A DNA stretch of 64,000 nt from Gordius sp. MW1 (Eukaryota; Nematomorpha; Gordioida; Gordea; Gordiidae): positions 24,079,901-24,143,900 of the forward strand of contig OZ038527.1 of assembly GCA_964036665.1 (NCBI GenBank), in the 5' to 3' direction. Within the stretch, counting starts at the first letter, position 1; each line of letters opens with the position of its first letter. This document shows positions 35,501 through 47,120 of the stretch, piece by piece. The notes below the pieces were generated by a model. It did not search any database. It was not told the DNA's origin and saw nothing but the letters and a program-made list of their open reading frames with translations. The translations under genes were made by a program, and so were the position numbers.

Positions 35501-38500
35501 GAAATTTAGTCCCGTTCAAGCCAGTTATAAAACTTGTTTGGCCCACCTGAGCCTGCTAGTAAAGTTGTTTAGCCCGCCCGAACCGGCCCATTAACATTCT
35601 TTTGATTTCAAAGCCCGTTCCTGGGCCTGCTTCTACAGATCTCTAATCAAGATTTCGGGAAATTTACGATTTCTTAATAAAATCCATGACCTGTTTACCA
35701 AAGGTACCAGAACATGAGGCAACAACAGGGACAAAAATATTGAGTGCAAAAAGGTGAAGTCCATGGGTGTAGCCAACATTGGGATCAAAGGGGGGCAATA
35801 ATGATTTAGGGAGGGGCAAAATTATAATTTTTTGAAATTTTAGCCATAATTTTAATAAATTTCAACAAATTTTTGGATTTATAAAAGAAGCAGCTGCCCC
35901 TCCTTGCCCCCCCCGGCAACGCCCATGGTGAATCAATTTAAATGATTGCTTACCGTGATAAATTGAGATTTAGCAAGTCGTGTGGGTAGAGGTTGAAGGT
36001 TTTAAACGCTACGGCATAAGCTATACAGGCTGGAATTAGTACTGTCCTCGCCGTTGTTTTAAATGATGAATACCATTTATTAGCTGAGATGGGTATATCG
36101 TGCTCGTTTAATGTACTTCTTAAACCTAAGAAAAAATAAACTATTTTTGTTGAAGCAATTTTATAGGCTTGAAGGCTATTAGCCAAAACATTAAGGTTAT
36201 TTTTTTTTAGTTTTTTCATAAAAAAGGCCTAGCAAGCTAGGTTATTTGCGTCAGAGGTTGAAAAATTATACTTTTTGGGTAAGGTTGGATATGTAAGGCA
36301 GAGGTCATATTCTGCTCGAACCCAACCCGGTCCGATTTTATAATTGATCTGCCCGCTCGAGCCCGCCCGGACCCTTATATGTGTCCGCCCGTCCATGACC
36401 GAATTATAAAGGCTGTCCGAACTACCCGGCCCGACATGGTGTGGTTTAAAATTTTTAGCACTAATATCGTTATAACTTTTTAAAAAATTTTATCTTAATC
36501 TTTGATTTTTTTTTTGATAAGTAGGATTAATAAACATTATAAAATCAAATTAACAATATAATACATATTTTAAAAACAACATTGAGCCCCATTTGCCCGA
36601 AACTTGTTATGATGCCCGCCCGGACCCGCCCAAAAGACATAATTTATGACAGTTGCTTGGCCCGGCCCGGCTTGTGGGCCGGGCCGGCAGGTTCGGGCAG
36701 CGAGCCGGGCATTTCTGGTCAGTGATGTAAGGTACCAAAATAAAATATGAAACACGCAGTTATAAAATATATACATGAGCGTAGCTAGGGGGTGGTAGGG
36801 AGGGGCGGCTGCCCCCCTCTAAATTCAAAAATTCCTCAAATTTGATATAATTGGCTAAATTTTAATCAAAAATTATCATTATTGCCCCCATGGGCGTAGC
36901 CAGATTTTGGATTGGGGGGGGGCAAAACGTTCAAAAGTTCAATTAGAGGGGGGCAAAACATAAATTTTTTTAATTTTTCAAAGTTTTTGCATTGAAATTT
37001 TTTCTTCGCAATCTAGGGCCCCCCTGCCCCCCCCCCTGGCTACGCCCATGATTGCCCCCCTCTAATTCCTATCCTGGCTACGCCCGTGTCTGTATACTGT
37101 TAATACGCAAAGGCGTAAAGTTTAAGGAGCCAAATTTTATGAATAACGGCTTATCACGAGCAATAAAATATATGTTCTAATTGCTATGAAACTTATGGGC
37201 GTGCTAGAGAAAACGTAACTTATGAGGCACATAATGGCCTTGGATATATATACTTCCATGGGCATAATCAAGGCAAAATGACAAAAGTATAAAACTTTTA
37301 ACATACGTTTTATTAAAAATAAAAATTTTAAAGATTTAAAGTGATGAATAGGGGGGGGGGCAGACGCCCCTCCTAGATCGGATACACTCCTGTTTACTTT
37401 GCACTGTCGAGCTTAACGCTTGGCATAGGAGACCCCATTGAATGACGACGTTAAAATAAGCCTTGATATTAGTTTGTTTCGATTCTTCGGATTTCTTGAA
37501 AACTCTAACTATATAATAAGTTTTGCAATAGAGTGTAATAATTTTGGACAAAATCAATAAATTTCGATATTTTTACAGAATAACAAATACCTAAAGAATC
37601 GGTGATAATTAATAATATATTTTGATAAATCCATTTGAGGTAACGATAGAAAATCAAGATTTTGCGAAAGAGTAAATGTAACTGATTCCACATTACATGA
37701 ACTGGGCCGGAGTCTAATAGAATGGAACAGCTATCATGTCCATATGTGTTTATATTCACTATAAAACCTGCAATCTATAAAAGACAACTTAAAATTATTT
37801 CAATTTATTGTACCAAGTATTAGTTTTGTACCAAGGGGCAAATGATATATATATTAAAAAAATTTTTCTATTAGCCAACACATACAACAACGCTATGGGC
37901 TAGTAAATTAGATATGTTTTAAAATTTAAAAGAAAAAAATCCTAATAAATTTTAAAAATAATCTTCTATAAATAATAAAATACCAAAAATAAGTTTAAAT
38001 TGTTTATATCAAAAAATGCATGAACAAGTTTTTAACATAACGATTTCATATAAATAAGAAAATAAACAAATTAAATTTAAAATAGGTTAAAAGTTATTAC
38101 GACCTGCATAAAGGTAATTGAAACATTATGCAAATAAATTTAAATTTCGGACAAAATCCCATCGGGCCGATTTACTAATTAAAAAGTTAGATAGCTCCAA
38201 GCTATGATATGCGTTGTAAAATTAGAAATATATTTGACGAAAAAAGCAAAATCATAACATTAATGTTAAATTTGTCGAAAACAATGAATTTAATATAAAA
38301 TATTGATTAAAATTTTGCATGTGTAATAAATCAATAATACCCATTTCACGAGGTTCAATTAAGTTTCTTATCAAAAAAAAAGAAATATAATTTAACCTTA
38401 TCAACTATAACATCTTCGGACTCGTAGAGAATGTTTAGTTGAGGATCTCTACGAGCTTCTGGAAAATCTTCATTAATTGGTGGCATGGTAATTTTAAGGC

Positions 38501-41500
38501 CTGATTGGACTGGTAATGTTAACAAAACAGATTCTTCATGCGTATTTGTATAAAATCCGCAAATTAATAAGTGACTTTCCGTTAGACTAAGGTCGTATAT
38601 TTGAAAGTCTTTAAAATTCTGTACAGAACATTTCAATTTTATGAGAAAAAATGTATAAATTCTAAATATATTTTTAAAAATAAATCATATTACGCAATAT
38701 TATACTTGAAATAAAATGATTTTTATCAGTTTTTTTCAAACTAAGTATTACTTCTTTTATAAGGTATGGGCTAAAAAATGTTCCTTTAACATTTCCCCAT
38801 ACTAATAAGGAACCACATAGGGTCAAAGCAAATGAAAATGAACTATTGCTAACAATTCTTTCTACTTCCACACCATACATATAATGTATAGGAAAGGGCT
38901 CATACCTAAGTAAAAAATCGTAAAAAATCATAAAAAATTTACAAAATTTTGCGTTAAAAATTGAAATAATATTTTCAAAATAACATTTTTTTACAAATTA
39001 ATATTGCAAGGAGACTGGGGATTTATGCCCAATTGTCCCTGGTAATTGACACCCCATGCCCAAATTTTAGTTTCTACACATGAACATCCCCTTGAATATT
39101 TCAAATTTTTATCTTCCATAAGTAGTTTTATCATTTTATGGTCGGTTACATTATGTTCAACCAACTCAAACGGGTTTATTTCTACGGACCATAAGCCTTC
39201 GTTTATTTCCGTCTTGGATTGGTTAGCCTTTCGGTAATAGACGAACGGGCAAAAATCGAGATCGTGAGGAATCATCTTTTTACAAAAACAAAATGAGCTT
39301 TTTTATAAATATAACTTTCTATAAAGTTTTGAGCTATGACCAACTAAAGTTCTGCATGTTGATTTTGTTTTTTAAATAAAAAAATTGTTACTCAAAATTG
39401 GAAATTAAAACATATATATAACAACTGTTGGTAATAATGGTTACGTAAAGCATCTTCTACAGGTTAAAACTTGATTGCATTTTGGGTTATTTTAAAAACC
39501 TTTTAAATAAAATTTCGCCAAGATATATCGCTCACCCACAAATATTTTACGTATAAATTCGACAATAAAATGGAAGTTATTAAAAGTTACTCTAATATTA
39601 AAAAAAATGTCCATCATTTTTGACCACAAACCAACGGGAAATATAAATAGCAGGAAAAATGGATTTATACTATAACAAGTATGAACATTACAAGATTCTG
39701 CTGCAATAAATGTGTACATTTCAATTAAATTATATCCTTTATATAAAACAGTTGAATTAGCTATAGGGAAAAGTAAATAGTTTGATCTTATTTTAAGGGG
39801 GGGGGGGGGGGGCAAATTGTTAACAATAATTTTGTTAATAAATATAAAAAAATTAAATTTAAAAGAAGGGGGGGGGGGTAATAGACCATTTTATAATTTC
39901 ATCAATTGTATTTAATGGTAGATTTTAAAAATTTCCCAAATAAGTTTATGAATTAATAGTTTAAAAGACAAACCTTATGGGGATCAAAAATGTTCTTTGG
40001 TTTAGCGTTGTCACTATTACTATCTAGTCCCTGCTGATTGCCGTAGATGCCTTGTGAATAAGCCACTCGTCCAGCCAAACAGCATAAACACCGCGCCGAG
40101 TTCGAATCGTAGCCCTACCAATGTATCATATTAGACAAATTATTTCTAAATATCCAAATAATAATAAGAATATTTCATAGTTATCATATGAATTTTATTT
40201 TTATTTTATTTAAAATAGTTTATTATTTGTTACAAAAGATACATAGTTTGAGAAGATGAATGAATGAAATAAAAAAAAGTTAAGTGGTTAAAATTTAGTT
40301 TTTCTAATTTTGGAACGGTTTTAATTTCAGAGATTGAATCTGATTAGCGGAATAATAACTAAGGTTAGGCATTCTTTAAAATTCCTAAACGGCTGACGAG
40401 CTGCAAATGAATGAAAACGTTGAAATTTTTTTTTAAAAAAACTTTTGAAATAAAATTGTATGTAAGGGGAGTGATTAAACTTTAGTATAAATTTTGAGCT
40501 TCTATTCCATGGGCGTAGCCAGCACTAAGATCAGAGGGGGGCAATAATGATTTAGGGAGGCGCAAAATGATCATTCATTGAAATTTTAGCCACGATTTTA
40601 ATGAAGTTTGACAAATTATTGGCTTTAGAGGGGGGAAGTAGTGATGGGAAAACCTCAGGTTTTGGCTTGGCCCTTTCAAAAAACCTTTGAGCTGAGCTTG
40701 ACTCACGCCTAACTTTTTCCCACCACTAGGGAGAAGCAGTCCTTCCCTGCTCCCCCCCCCCCCGGCTAAGCCCAGGTTCTATTCGAATCGACTTACCTTG
40801 AAGGGTTTAAAAGCATCGACAATGTCGTCCTTAAATGAGCGTTCCCTGCCTTTCGGAGGTCGCCATCGCTGTGGGAAACAAGAGCAACTGTCACTAGAGG
40901 CCGAAACACAATAAGTCGTGGCTGACCTCGGGCCACCCGACCAAATTTTTAAGGGAAAATCTGAGTTTATATCCAAGCTCTTGAAGTAAGGAAAATTGGA
41001 TTTCAATTCAGCCGCCGGTCGTGTTCCTATTAAACATTCGTAGGGAATTTTTTTAGCTCGAGCCCGACCCGAGCCCGAAACTTTTTTTTGCTCAGGCCCG
41101 ACCCGAGCCAACTTTTTAGAATCGTAAATTTATAAAAAAAAAATTTATTCAGAAAACCACCCGCGCACCTATTATTTAACATAAAAATATTTTGTCTCGT
41201 CTAAATAACCTACTCAACAAAGGAATTAGGTTTTAAAAAATTTTTTAGCTAAATTTTGCCTCGGGCTCGGACCTCGGGTCGGGTTGATCCATCAGGCCCG
41301 ATTCGTGTCCGAGGCCCTTAATTTTTGGCCCTAGCCGGGCTTCGGGCTGCCTATAATTTTTAAAAAGGCCTACTCATTAAAAGCTCCGTCAGATTTAAAG
41401 CTTTCGGTAATCGAGTAAATTGGGACCTACAGCCCAGTTGGGGTCTCCCAGTACCCCAAACCCAAATAGTTCTAATCCCATCTTCCAGCCCCTGGCATCC

Positions 41501-42403
41501 CATCAAAGCCAAAGAATGCAATTGCCCGCAAGCCAATTGAAGAATTTTCCTGGAACCGAAACCCTGCCGAGCTATCAGCTGATTTGTTCTGTTCCGATTT
41601 TCGGAAATCGGAACGGGTTCATAAATTAATTGACTCGTTCCTGTTCCACATTGGCCGTTCCTTGAATCGCCCCAAGCGTGTATCTTCCCATCGGCCGTGG
41701 CTACTATGGTATGATTGGCGCCGCAGGCTAAAGTTACGACCCGGGAAGGTCCGTTGGGTAGGGTCACACGTTCGAAACCTAGTAGGTTAGGGGGCGTGGG
41801 TTCGATCCCGGGGTCGGACTCGGATTTTTTATTTCTCGCTTATATATATAAAATGTAGGAGTGTGTTTGGATTCATAGATAAACAAGTTTTGGAAGGGGA
41901 ATATGTAATTTTTTAGTTTTAAATGTTGCATAATCTTTAAATGCCTTTAAAATTATGGAACGAAATTTTTTTACACTTTTTTAACGTATAAACACATTGC
42001 ATTTAAAATACTGGAACTTATTTACTAAAAACTCAATAAAATATTCTGAAATTTTTATAATTCATATCAGGATATGCCAAATATATTATAAAACAAATTT
42101 TTATGTAAAAAAGCATAGTATACATCTTATTCTTAATCAATATAATAATTATTCATGCATTTGAACATAATGATAAACCATCACATTTTATATTTTACTT
42201 CCCAATTGGCCCAAGGCATTGCTTCCCGACGTATAAATTTGTGAACCGTTAACTAACAATACAACATGATCCATCCCAAAACAAATGGAAGATATCTTAA
42301 AATCTTCACGCCAATTTAAACTAGCTTTCCAATCACCACCACCATTCAAAGGTGAGGCAATTTTGTGAAAGATTAAACGAGATTCGAAGCCGTTGGCAGC
42401 CAT
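25585..42403 (-). CDS. ALS2: Alsin (ALS2)-like GEF, about 20 exons, 5' part of gene
   Basis: Domain order RCC1 repeats - DH - PH - MORN - linker is that of alsin, a Rab5 GEF with Rac/Rho-binding DH-PH that acts on endosomes. Exons (minus strand): 42403-42199, 41778-41374, 41026-40797, 40114-39974, 39275-38995, 38905-38752 (or -38694), 38618-38397, 37767-37591, 37508-37398, 36125-35954, 33894-33678, 33407-33297, 33240-33061, 32954-32826, 32584-32205, 31598-31317, 30042-29840, 28019-27907, 27229-26862, 25806-25585. Splice phases agree at almost every junction; the 38397/37767 pair does not, so a small exon may be missing or a boundary misjudged. About 1430 residues before the VPS9 part. Start ATG at 42403 follows TTCAAG. 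The VPS9 end is probably at 2705-3292. Confidence 0.85.
26505..26745. mobile_element. hAT-type MITE, CATGGGCGTAGCC family (diverged)
   Basis: Ends cattggcgtagg and gttacgcctatg around an AT-rich body, in the alsin intron between exons 19 and 20. Confidence 0.6.
27331..27437. mobile_element. 107-bp hAT MITE with GC-rich ends
   Basis: TIRs TAGAGACCTG / CAGGTCTCTA, perfect 8-bp target duplication ATAGTTAT on both sides. The body has cgggccgggctcgggcc. Shares the TAGAG(A/G)CCTG start with the element at 28687, so it is a deletion derivative of that family. Confidence 0.85.
28687..29684 (+). mobile_element. hAT DNA transposon remnant with CGGGTTCGGGT subterminal arrays
   Basis: TIRs TAGAGGCCTGCA / TGCAGGCCTCTA, perfect 8-bp target duplication AGTACAAG. 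Subterminal arrays of gggtcgggttcgggt at both ends. Internally it keeps the 3' end of a hAT transposase gene. ~1.0 kb, internally deleted. It lies in the alsin intron between exons 17 and 18. Confidence 0.9.
29277..29489 (+). pseudogene. hAT transposase C-terminal dimerisation domain
   Basis: Shows the classic hAT C-terminal motif: LARKFLAIPASSTSSERSFS, then TAGRIIEERMSNLRPE and VDAIIFIHN (human ZBED-like relatives have the same arrangement). The DDE catalytic core and BED zinc finger are absent because the element is internally deleted. Stop codon just before 29490. Confidence 0.9.
30136..30305. mobile_element. hAT-type MITE, CATGGGCGTAGCC family
   Basis: cgtgggctagccagg ... ttggctacgcccttg, with a G-rich/AT-rich/C-rich body containing aggggggcaataatgattta. 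In an alsin intron. A further degenerate relative seems to lie at about 31045-31180. Confidence 0.75.
31702..31904. mobile_element. hAT-type MITE, second family
   Basis: Inverted ends around tgtaaaaacggctgagttct and its mirrored complement near 31870-31900 (caaaacccaaccgttttta), with 8-bp target duplication CTGTACTA. A truncated relative occurs at about 28500-28610. In the alsin intron between exons 15 and 16. Confidence 0.75.
32205..37767 (-). CDS. Alsin DH-PH domain exons 8-15
   Basis: Exon 8 carries the last RCC1 strand and DH start (NTYGHDSCSILLDS, like human TAGKDSYLALVD). Exons 9-11 give a diverged helical DH region (WGLLCQALSSTVQ, YVDWAPLLKQLAL). Exons 12-15 give the PH domain: FWQSKEHYE, KILLFSDVLVLQ (human FILFNDALVHA), VVYELSKMWIKK with ITPEYEIKI (human VFPLATLWAEP, ITTPEEQF) and a C-terminal helix WAILNEVELAIDELY. 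Spacing and order match human alsin. Introns here contain LINE scraps and MITEs. Confidence 0.8.
33930..34370 (+). mobile_element. LINE (RTE-like) fragment, ORF2 C-terminal part
   Basis: Plus-strand remnant reading LKSKVYKSIVRPVLFYGSE, then INEYRLRWNGQILRS and GRRRGW-like words, the usual end of RTE/Proto2-type ORF2 proteins. Multiple stops and frameshifts. It lies in the alsin intron between exons 10 and 11, antisense to the gene. Confidence 0.75.
34720..35210 (+). mobile_element. LINE (RTE-like) fragment, region before the RT core
   Basis: Plus-strand remnant with KKEAKCSVAKAKA-like words, then KNYEVTEEEVAQVIKRM and GKAVRPDTIAMESFK, the segment just upstream of the RT palm in RTE-type LINEs. 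It sits downstream of the C-terminal fragment at 33930, so order is reversed: two separate insertions or a rearrangement. Broken. Confidence 0.75.
35762..35927. mobile_element. hAT-type MITE, CATGGGCGTAGCC family
   Basis: catgggtgtagcc ... ggcaacgcccatg with the typical aggggggcaataatgattta body. In an alsin intron. Confidence 0.82.
36295..36735. mobile_element. hAT-like element with CCCGCCCG-rich ends
   Basis: Begins near gcagaggtcatattctgctc and ends near ttctggtcagtgatg, with cccgcccggaccc arrays on both sides of an AT-rich middle. Relative of the element at 48503-49569. Exact ends uncertain. In the alsin intron between exons 9 and 10. Confidence 0.55.
36774..37088. mobile_element. CATGGGCGTAGCC MITE carrying a nested copy of the same family
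   Basis: An outer copy (36774-37088, catgagcgtagctag ... ggctacgcccgtg) is split by an inner copy at 36889-37050. The inner copy is flanked by a perfect 8-bp duplication ATTGCCCC that is sequence of the outer element. This shows family identity, 8-bp target duplication (hAT) and repeated activity. Confidence 0.9.
38397..42403 (-). CDS. Alsin RCC1-like domain exons 1-7
   Basis: RCC1 blade signatures: FGMDHVVLLVNGSQIY, ALGQLG (exon 1); LACGANHTIVATADGKIHAWG, LACGQLHSLAL, IWVWG (exon 2); TKIWAWGVNYQGQLG (exon 5); SFALTLCGSLLVWG (exon 6); LSLTESHLLICGF (exon 7). Exons 3-4 hold a Cys-rich spacer (SDSCSCF, ARCLCCLAG) at the place where human alsin has its long inter-blade insert, here much shorter. 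Exon 1 to 2 joins in phase 1 to complete ALGQLGS. Confidence 0.85.
40508..40776. mobile_element. CATGGGCGTAGCC MITE with its own insert
   Basis: Perfect 8-bp target duplication TTCTATTC (40500-40507 and 40777-40784). Its body is interrupted at about 40645-40728 by a smaller inverted-repeat element (gtgatgggaaaa ... tttttcccaccact). In the alsin intron between exons 3 and 4. Confidence 0.88.
41040..41370. mobile_element. GC-rich hAT-like remnant in alsin intron 2
   Basis: gctcgagcccgacccgagcc at one side and cgggctcggacctcgggtcg ... ccgggcttcgggctgcc at the other, around an AT-rich middle. Same style as the 27331 and 28687 elements. No target duplication recognised. Confidence 0.5.
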
Positions 42404-42952
42404 CTTGAATATATCAATAAACTCGAATATTTAAAAATGATATTTAGACATATAATGTCGTTTTGGGGACATAAAAAAATCATCAAATTTTTTAAAAAGT
42501 TTTTTGAGGTGAGGCAAAGAAAGCAATTACACATTACATAAAGCTGCGCCTCAATGAGCGCGTCATAAATTCATTAAAAAGGCGTTAATCTACCAAATTG
42601 AATCGCGATTTTGGCGATGCAAAATATTTAGTAATTTATTCGTATTCTTATTCACATTAAATTAAAATATTTTTAATAGGGAAAAATGATATAGAAGTAA
42701 GATATACAAAAACGAGTATAAAATAATATATAAAAAACTTTCAAATTCATTGAGGGACAAAGGCTATGTGTCAGATAAACTTTAGAGTTAAATTTTGCTA
42801 TATAAATACCAATTTTTTGAAGTAAAATCCAACTGACTAATATGTTGATTTGATTAAGCTTTAATTTCATAAGTCGTGAATTGCGTATTTAAAACAAAAT
42901 AAAATATGGTGAGCTTGAAGCTAAATCACATATTATGGCACTATATATATAT
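42404..42952. other. Upstream region of alsin, no gene
   Basis: AT-rich sequence 5' of the alsin start codon; it should contain the 5' UTR and promoter but no distinctive element can be named. Confidence 0.4.
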
Positions 42953-43266
42953 TACTAGATGATTGTTTTGCCATTTACCCGGGTGTATTAAATTATGTTA
43001 GAATTTTAGGGCATATATGATGATAAAGCGGTTATTGAAGTAAAAATAAAGTTTGATGTCTATATGTTCTATTTCCGTATACAGTGCAACGCGTACGAAT
43101 ACTCAAAAACTACTGGACCGATTTGGCTCGAACAAGTCTTAAAACATACTCCGGGGTGTCAGGAACAAACTGTGAAATTTTTGATCCAAATCGGTCTGGT
43201 AGTTTTCCAAAATTGGTGGCGGCATATACACACACACACACATAGTTTCATTTTTATATATAAGAT
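42953..43266 (+). mobile_element. Interspersed repeat family Z, short copy
   Basis: From tactagatgattgttttgcc to tttttatatataagat, sharing core phrases aactactggaccgatttggc and aattggtggcggcata with 10843-13824 and 50038-50967. Confidence 0.75.
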
Positions 43267-44365
43267 TTAAAAACAATGAGCGTTTTTACTTAGAAAATTT
43301 AAACGATGAAAATTTTTTAATTTACTGAAATTAATAGGATATTTATTATATGGGCTTGTATAAAAAATTTCAAAAGGGACAAGTAAATTTTTTTTACCAT
43401 TTTGATATAATTTTCCCCACTTAAAGGTGTGAAATGATGTTTCTCCCTGTTCTCATTGCTATTTTATAATTAAAAAGCATTGGCTTGTCTCTACAAACTT
43501 ATTGGAAAAACAATTCCTATAACTTAAAAAAACTAACAAAAAAATTTTAATTGCCAAATTTAGTATTTTTTGTATCTACCTATCACTTTTGTATCCCTTA
43601 AAAAAGTGTACTTTTTTTGAAATATCAAAATTTTATTTAGCAGTTATCAAATGCAGTAGTTTTCACCATAAAATACAAAGCTATATAGAAATAAGCAGAG
43701 AATTATTAAAACCTACTTAGCTCCTTTTAGAAATGCATACTTTTACAATATCAATTAACTAAGTTTAAAGCCAAAGTGAGAAAAATTTAACTTATCTTTC
43801 AAATAGAATTGTGACTAAAATTGTTTAAATTTGCATGCCATTACCTTACATTTAAAATCATGGCTCGCTTAGGCTATTATATTAAAACCATATAATATCT
43901 TGGGGAGTTAATAATAAAAATATCATTTTATTTTAATAAAAACTACAATTGATATATATTTCTAAAAAGCTACACTATCTTAAAATATGTAAGTTTTTAT
44001 TAAATTATATAAACCATACAGATTTTATAGACAAATATAAAATTAGCAGATATCGCATAAGAAATGAAATATATTCATTCTATATGTCCTGTAAGGGGCT
44101 GGCCAAGGATTCAAATTAGATGGCAATAATGTTTTTAGCAGGGACAAAATAACTAATATTTAAAATTTTGGTTATAATTAAATTACATTGTAAGGTTTTT
44201 ATAAAGGGGAATAGCTCCCCCTCCCTGTGAGTTCTTGGCTTAGGTGTATGCCCATTGTCATGGTTTAGAATTATGCATACAACATAGCCTACAGCCATAA
44301 TCATTACAAAACAATATAAAAATTTGAACTAATCTTTTTTAGTGATTATAAATAATCAAATAGGG
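43267..44365. other. AT-rich spacer, little recognisable
   Basis: No coding signal. A degenerate CATGGGCGTAGCC-type MITE may lie at about 44094-44262 (ggggctggccaagg ... tgtatgcccat). Confidence 0.4.
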
Positions 44366-44369
44366 AACC

Positions 44370-44575
44370 GGTCAAAGTCGCAGAAAAAAAGCAGCAGAAT
44401 TAGTCAGATCAAGATTGGTCAGGAGGGTTAGGGTCAGCGTTTTAGGTTCGGGTTAGGGTTAGATGCACATCAAATTCCTTTCCCATTTGAGATTTAATTC
44501 TAATATATTGATTACTAAAATCTTGATCTGACCAGTTCTGACCAATTCTGCTGCTTTTTTTCTGCGACTTTGACC
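44370..44575. mobile_element. Foldback MITE with ~45-bp inverted repeats
   Basis: ggtcaaagtcgcagaaaaaa at 44370 is mirrored by ttttttctgcgactttgacc ending at 44575; the inverted match continues through gcagcagaatt and tcagatcaagatt. A ~90-bp centre contains ggttagggttag. No clear target duplication. Confidence 0.85.
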
Positions 44576-45668
44576 CCGATTCATCAAATTGGTGTACAGT
44601 TTAAAATACCTGTAAACTTTAAAATTCGTTAAGCAGCTGATAGTCAGATAAAACACGAAAGGGCGATGGCTAGATATACCATTTATTCTAGTAAGCGCAA
44701 ATATTTTTGAAGCGATTCTTATTATCCTTTTACGATAAAATGTTCAATATTATGATGTCGTTGTTAACAAATAAATATTGCCATTTTCTCTTTGTTTTAT
44801 TTTAATCGCTTAAGGCCATTCTCGTTTGCATAAAGAAGGTAAACACAAATTTTTTTTTCATACCTATTATTGCTTTAAAAGAAAATTTTTGAACAGGTCA
44901 AGATATGTTTTCTATTCTTAAAACAAGATTAAATTATTTATATTTGTGCAGGATGCGATTTAAGATATGAAGAATAAGATTAGAGGGATATATTGATCGA
45001 GCGGCATAATAAGGGGACACCCTAACATCCTTAATACCGTCAATTTAAAGTCCTACGGATATGATTTAAGAATTTGAAGGAAGGGGGAGAATCATCAGGA
45101 ATTAATTGGGAGAATTGAAAGGAAGGACAGGGGTATATGTTGGGATACTATAGTTAGACGGCCGAATGGATGGCAAAGGGAAAAAGGAAAAGGACTCCCC
45201 CAGCCACAATATACTTTTAATTCTATTTTACTACATGGTATTTTAACTAATTTAATTATATCCGAGACTATAGAATTAAAACTCGGGCCTTCGGCCCTCG
45301 TGGGAAGGGGGAGAAGGGAAGGGGAGTAGGGGAAGGGAAGAGGGGAAGGGGGAACTCTTCTATACTCCGTATAAACGTAGCATATTTGCTATGCAATTTA
45401 TGGGCGAGAAAGGTGGGAAGGGGCGAGAATGCCTATAGGGGGTATTAGATGCAAAATAATTAGTTAATTAGTTATAGGCCCTTGTAGGGGAGGACATAGG
45501 GTAATTATCAATGTTAACCAATTCAAAAACGAAAAAAAATTTCGATTTATTTGGCCAATGGTCATTTATTTATTGGTCAGTAGCCAGTGGACGGTCAAAA
45601 ATTCATATTATCATTGGTATTAACATGAACAAATATTAATTTAATTTAAAAAAATTAAAAAAAAATTT

Positions 45669-45739
45669 GTCCCCTCCTAGACTTGAACCCCACACCTCCA
45701 GTTCACAAGCCGGCGCTATAACCACTATACCACGCTGGC
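45669..45739 (-). tRNA. tRNA-like segment inside copy E
   Basis: Third copy of the tRNA-like segment (gccagcgtggtatagtgg ... gggttcaagtc on the minus strand). Same poor stem pairing; likely pseudogene. Confidence 0.5.
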
Positions 45740-46469
45740 TTTAAAATAGTAGAAGTTATTATGTTATTTATATAGATAATGAAATAATAAAGTTGTGTTT
45801 TATGTTTAGAAAATCAATATATTTCGTCGGTCAGTAGCCAGCGGACGGTCAAAAAGTCATATTATCAATGGTATTAACAAAAACAAAATATTAATTTAAT
45901 GTAAAAAAAAAATTAAAAAAAAAAGTTTTTTTTAGTTTTAAAAAAGGGCTAAATTCTTAAACTACCAGCCCGATTCGCTCGAAACTTTACCCGTAGGTGC
46001 CCAGGGCGGCCGGGGGTAAAATAACCTTTTCAGATTCCTAAAATACCTTTTCATTTTAAAAATATCGGACATTTCCCTGCCACACGTGCGGTGTAATATC
46101 TATGACACGTAGAAAAATTTTACTAATTATATAAACTTACGCGCGCCATCTAATAAAGTACAATTCGTGTTTGAGTTTAATAGTAGATTCAATTTAATTA
46201 GAAATAACGGGCTATGATTATACCTTTGAAGGAGGTTTCGAATTTTGTGTTAGTTTCTATCGATATATTTTATCGTAAATTAGAATCTAATACCTATATT
46301 ATTTTTTTAAATATTACTTTTTAGGTTTTCTATGAAATCACAATCTAATTAAATGAAATATATTAACCCAATAAAAAAATATATAAGCATTTATAAGGTT
46401 AAAAATATATATTACATAGTTGGCTGGCTGTTAGACCATCTATAATAAATTTTTAGGTTATATATAAAA

Positions 46470-47120
46470 TTTGGTTAATGGTCATTTTTTTTCATTGGTA
46501 AGCAGCCAGGACACGGTAAAAGTGGATTTAAATTCATAAGTCAAAAAAAACGAAAAAAAAAATTTTCGAATCACATTTTGGCCAATGGTCATTTTTTTCC
46601 ATTGGTCAGCAGCCAGGACACGGTAAAAGTGGATATAAACTTATAATAGTCAAAAAAAAACTAAAAAAATTTTGGAATCACATTTTGGCCAATGGTCATT
46701 TTTTTCCATTGGTCAGCAGCCAGGACACGGTAAAAGTGGATATAGATTCATAATAGTCAAAAAAAAATTTCGAATTACATTTTGGCCAATGGTCATTTTT
46801 TCCCATTGGTCAGCAGCCAGGACACGGTAAAAGTGGATATAAATTCATAATAGTCAAAAAAAACGAAAAAAAAAATTTCGAATCACATTTTGGCCAATGG
46901 TGATTTTTTTCCATTGGTCAGCAGCCAACGGACGGCCAAAAAGTCATAATAGCAATGGTAGTAACAGGAACAATCATAATAGTCAAAAAAAAAACGAAAA
47001 AATAAACTCGGATTCACATTTTGGCCAATGGTCATTTTTTCATTGGTCAGCAGCCAGCGGACGGCCAAAAAGTCTTATTATCAATGATAGTAACAAGAAC
47101 AATCATAAGAGTCGAAAAAA
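46470..47120 (+). repeat. CCAAT-dyad minisatellite in copy E
   Basis: About six units, four of the acacggtaaaagtggata type followed by two of the acggccaaaaagtc type, each with facing CCAAT boxes. Confidence 0.88.

Noticed and set aside
40081-40120. B-box-like gagttcgaatcg suggesting a tRNA-derived SINE
   Set aside because: It lies within alsin exon 4, where the reading frame, splice sites and phase account for it.
41790-41830. Possible tRNA or SINE tail (gggttcgatcccgg)
   Set aside because: A B-box-like word without an A box or tRNA fold; too little to call.
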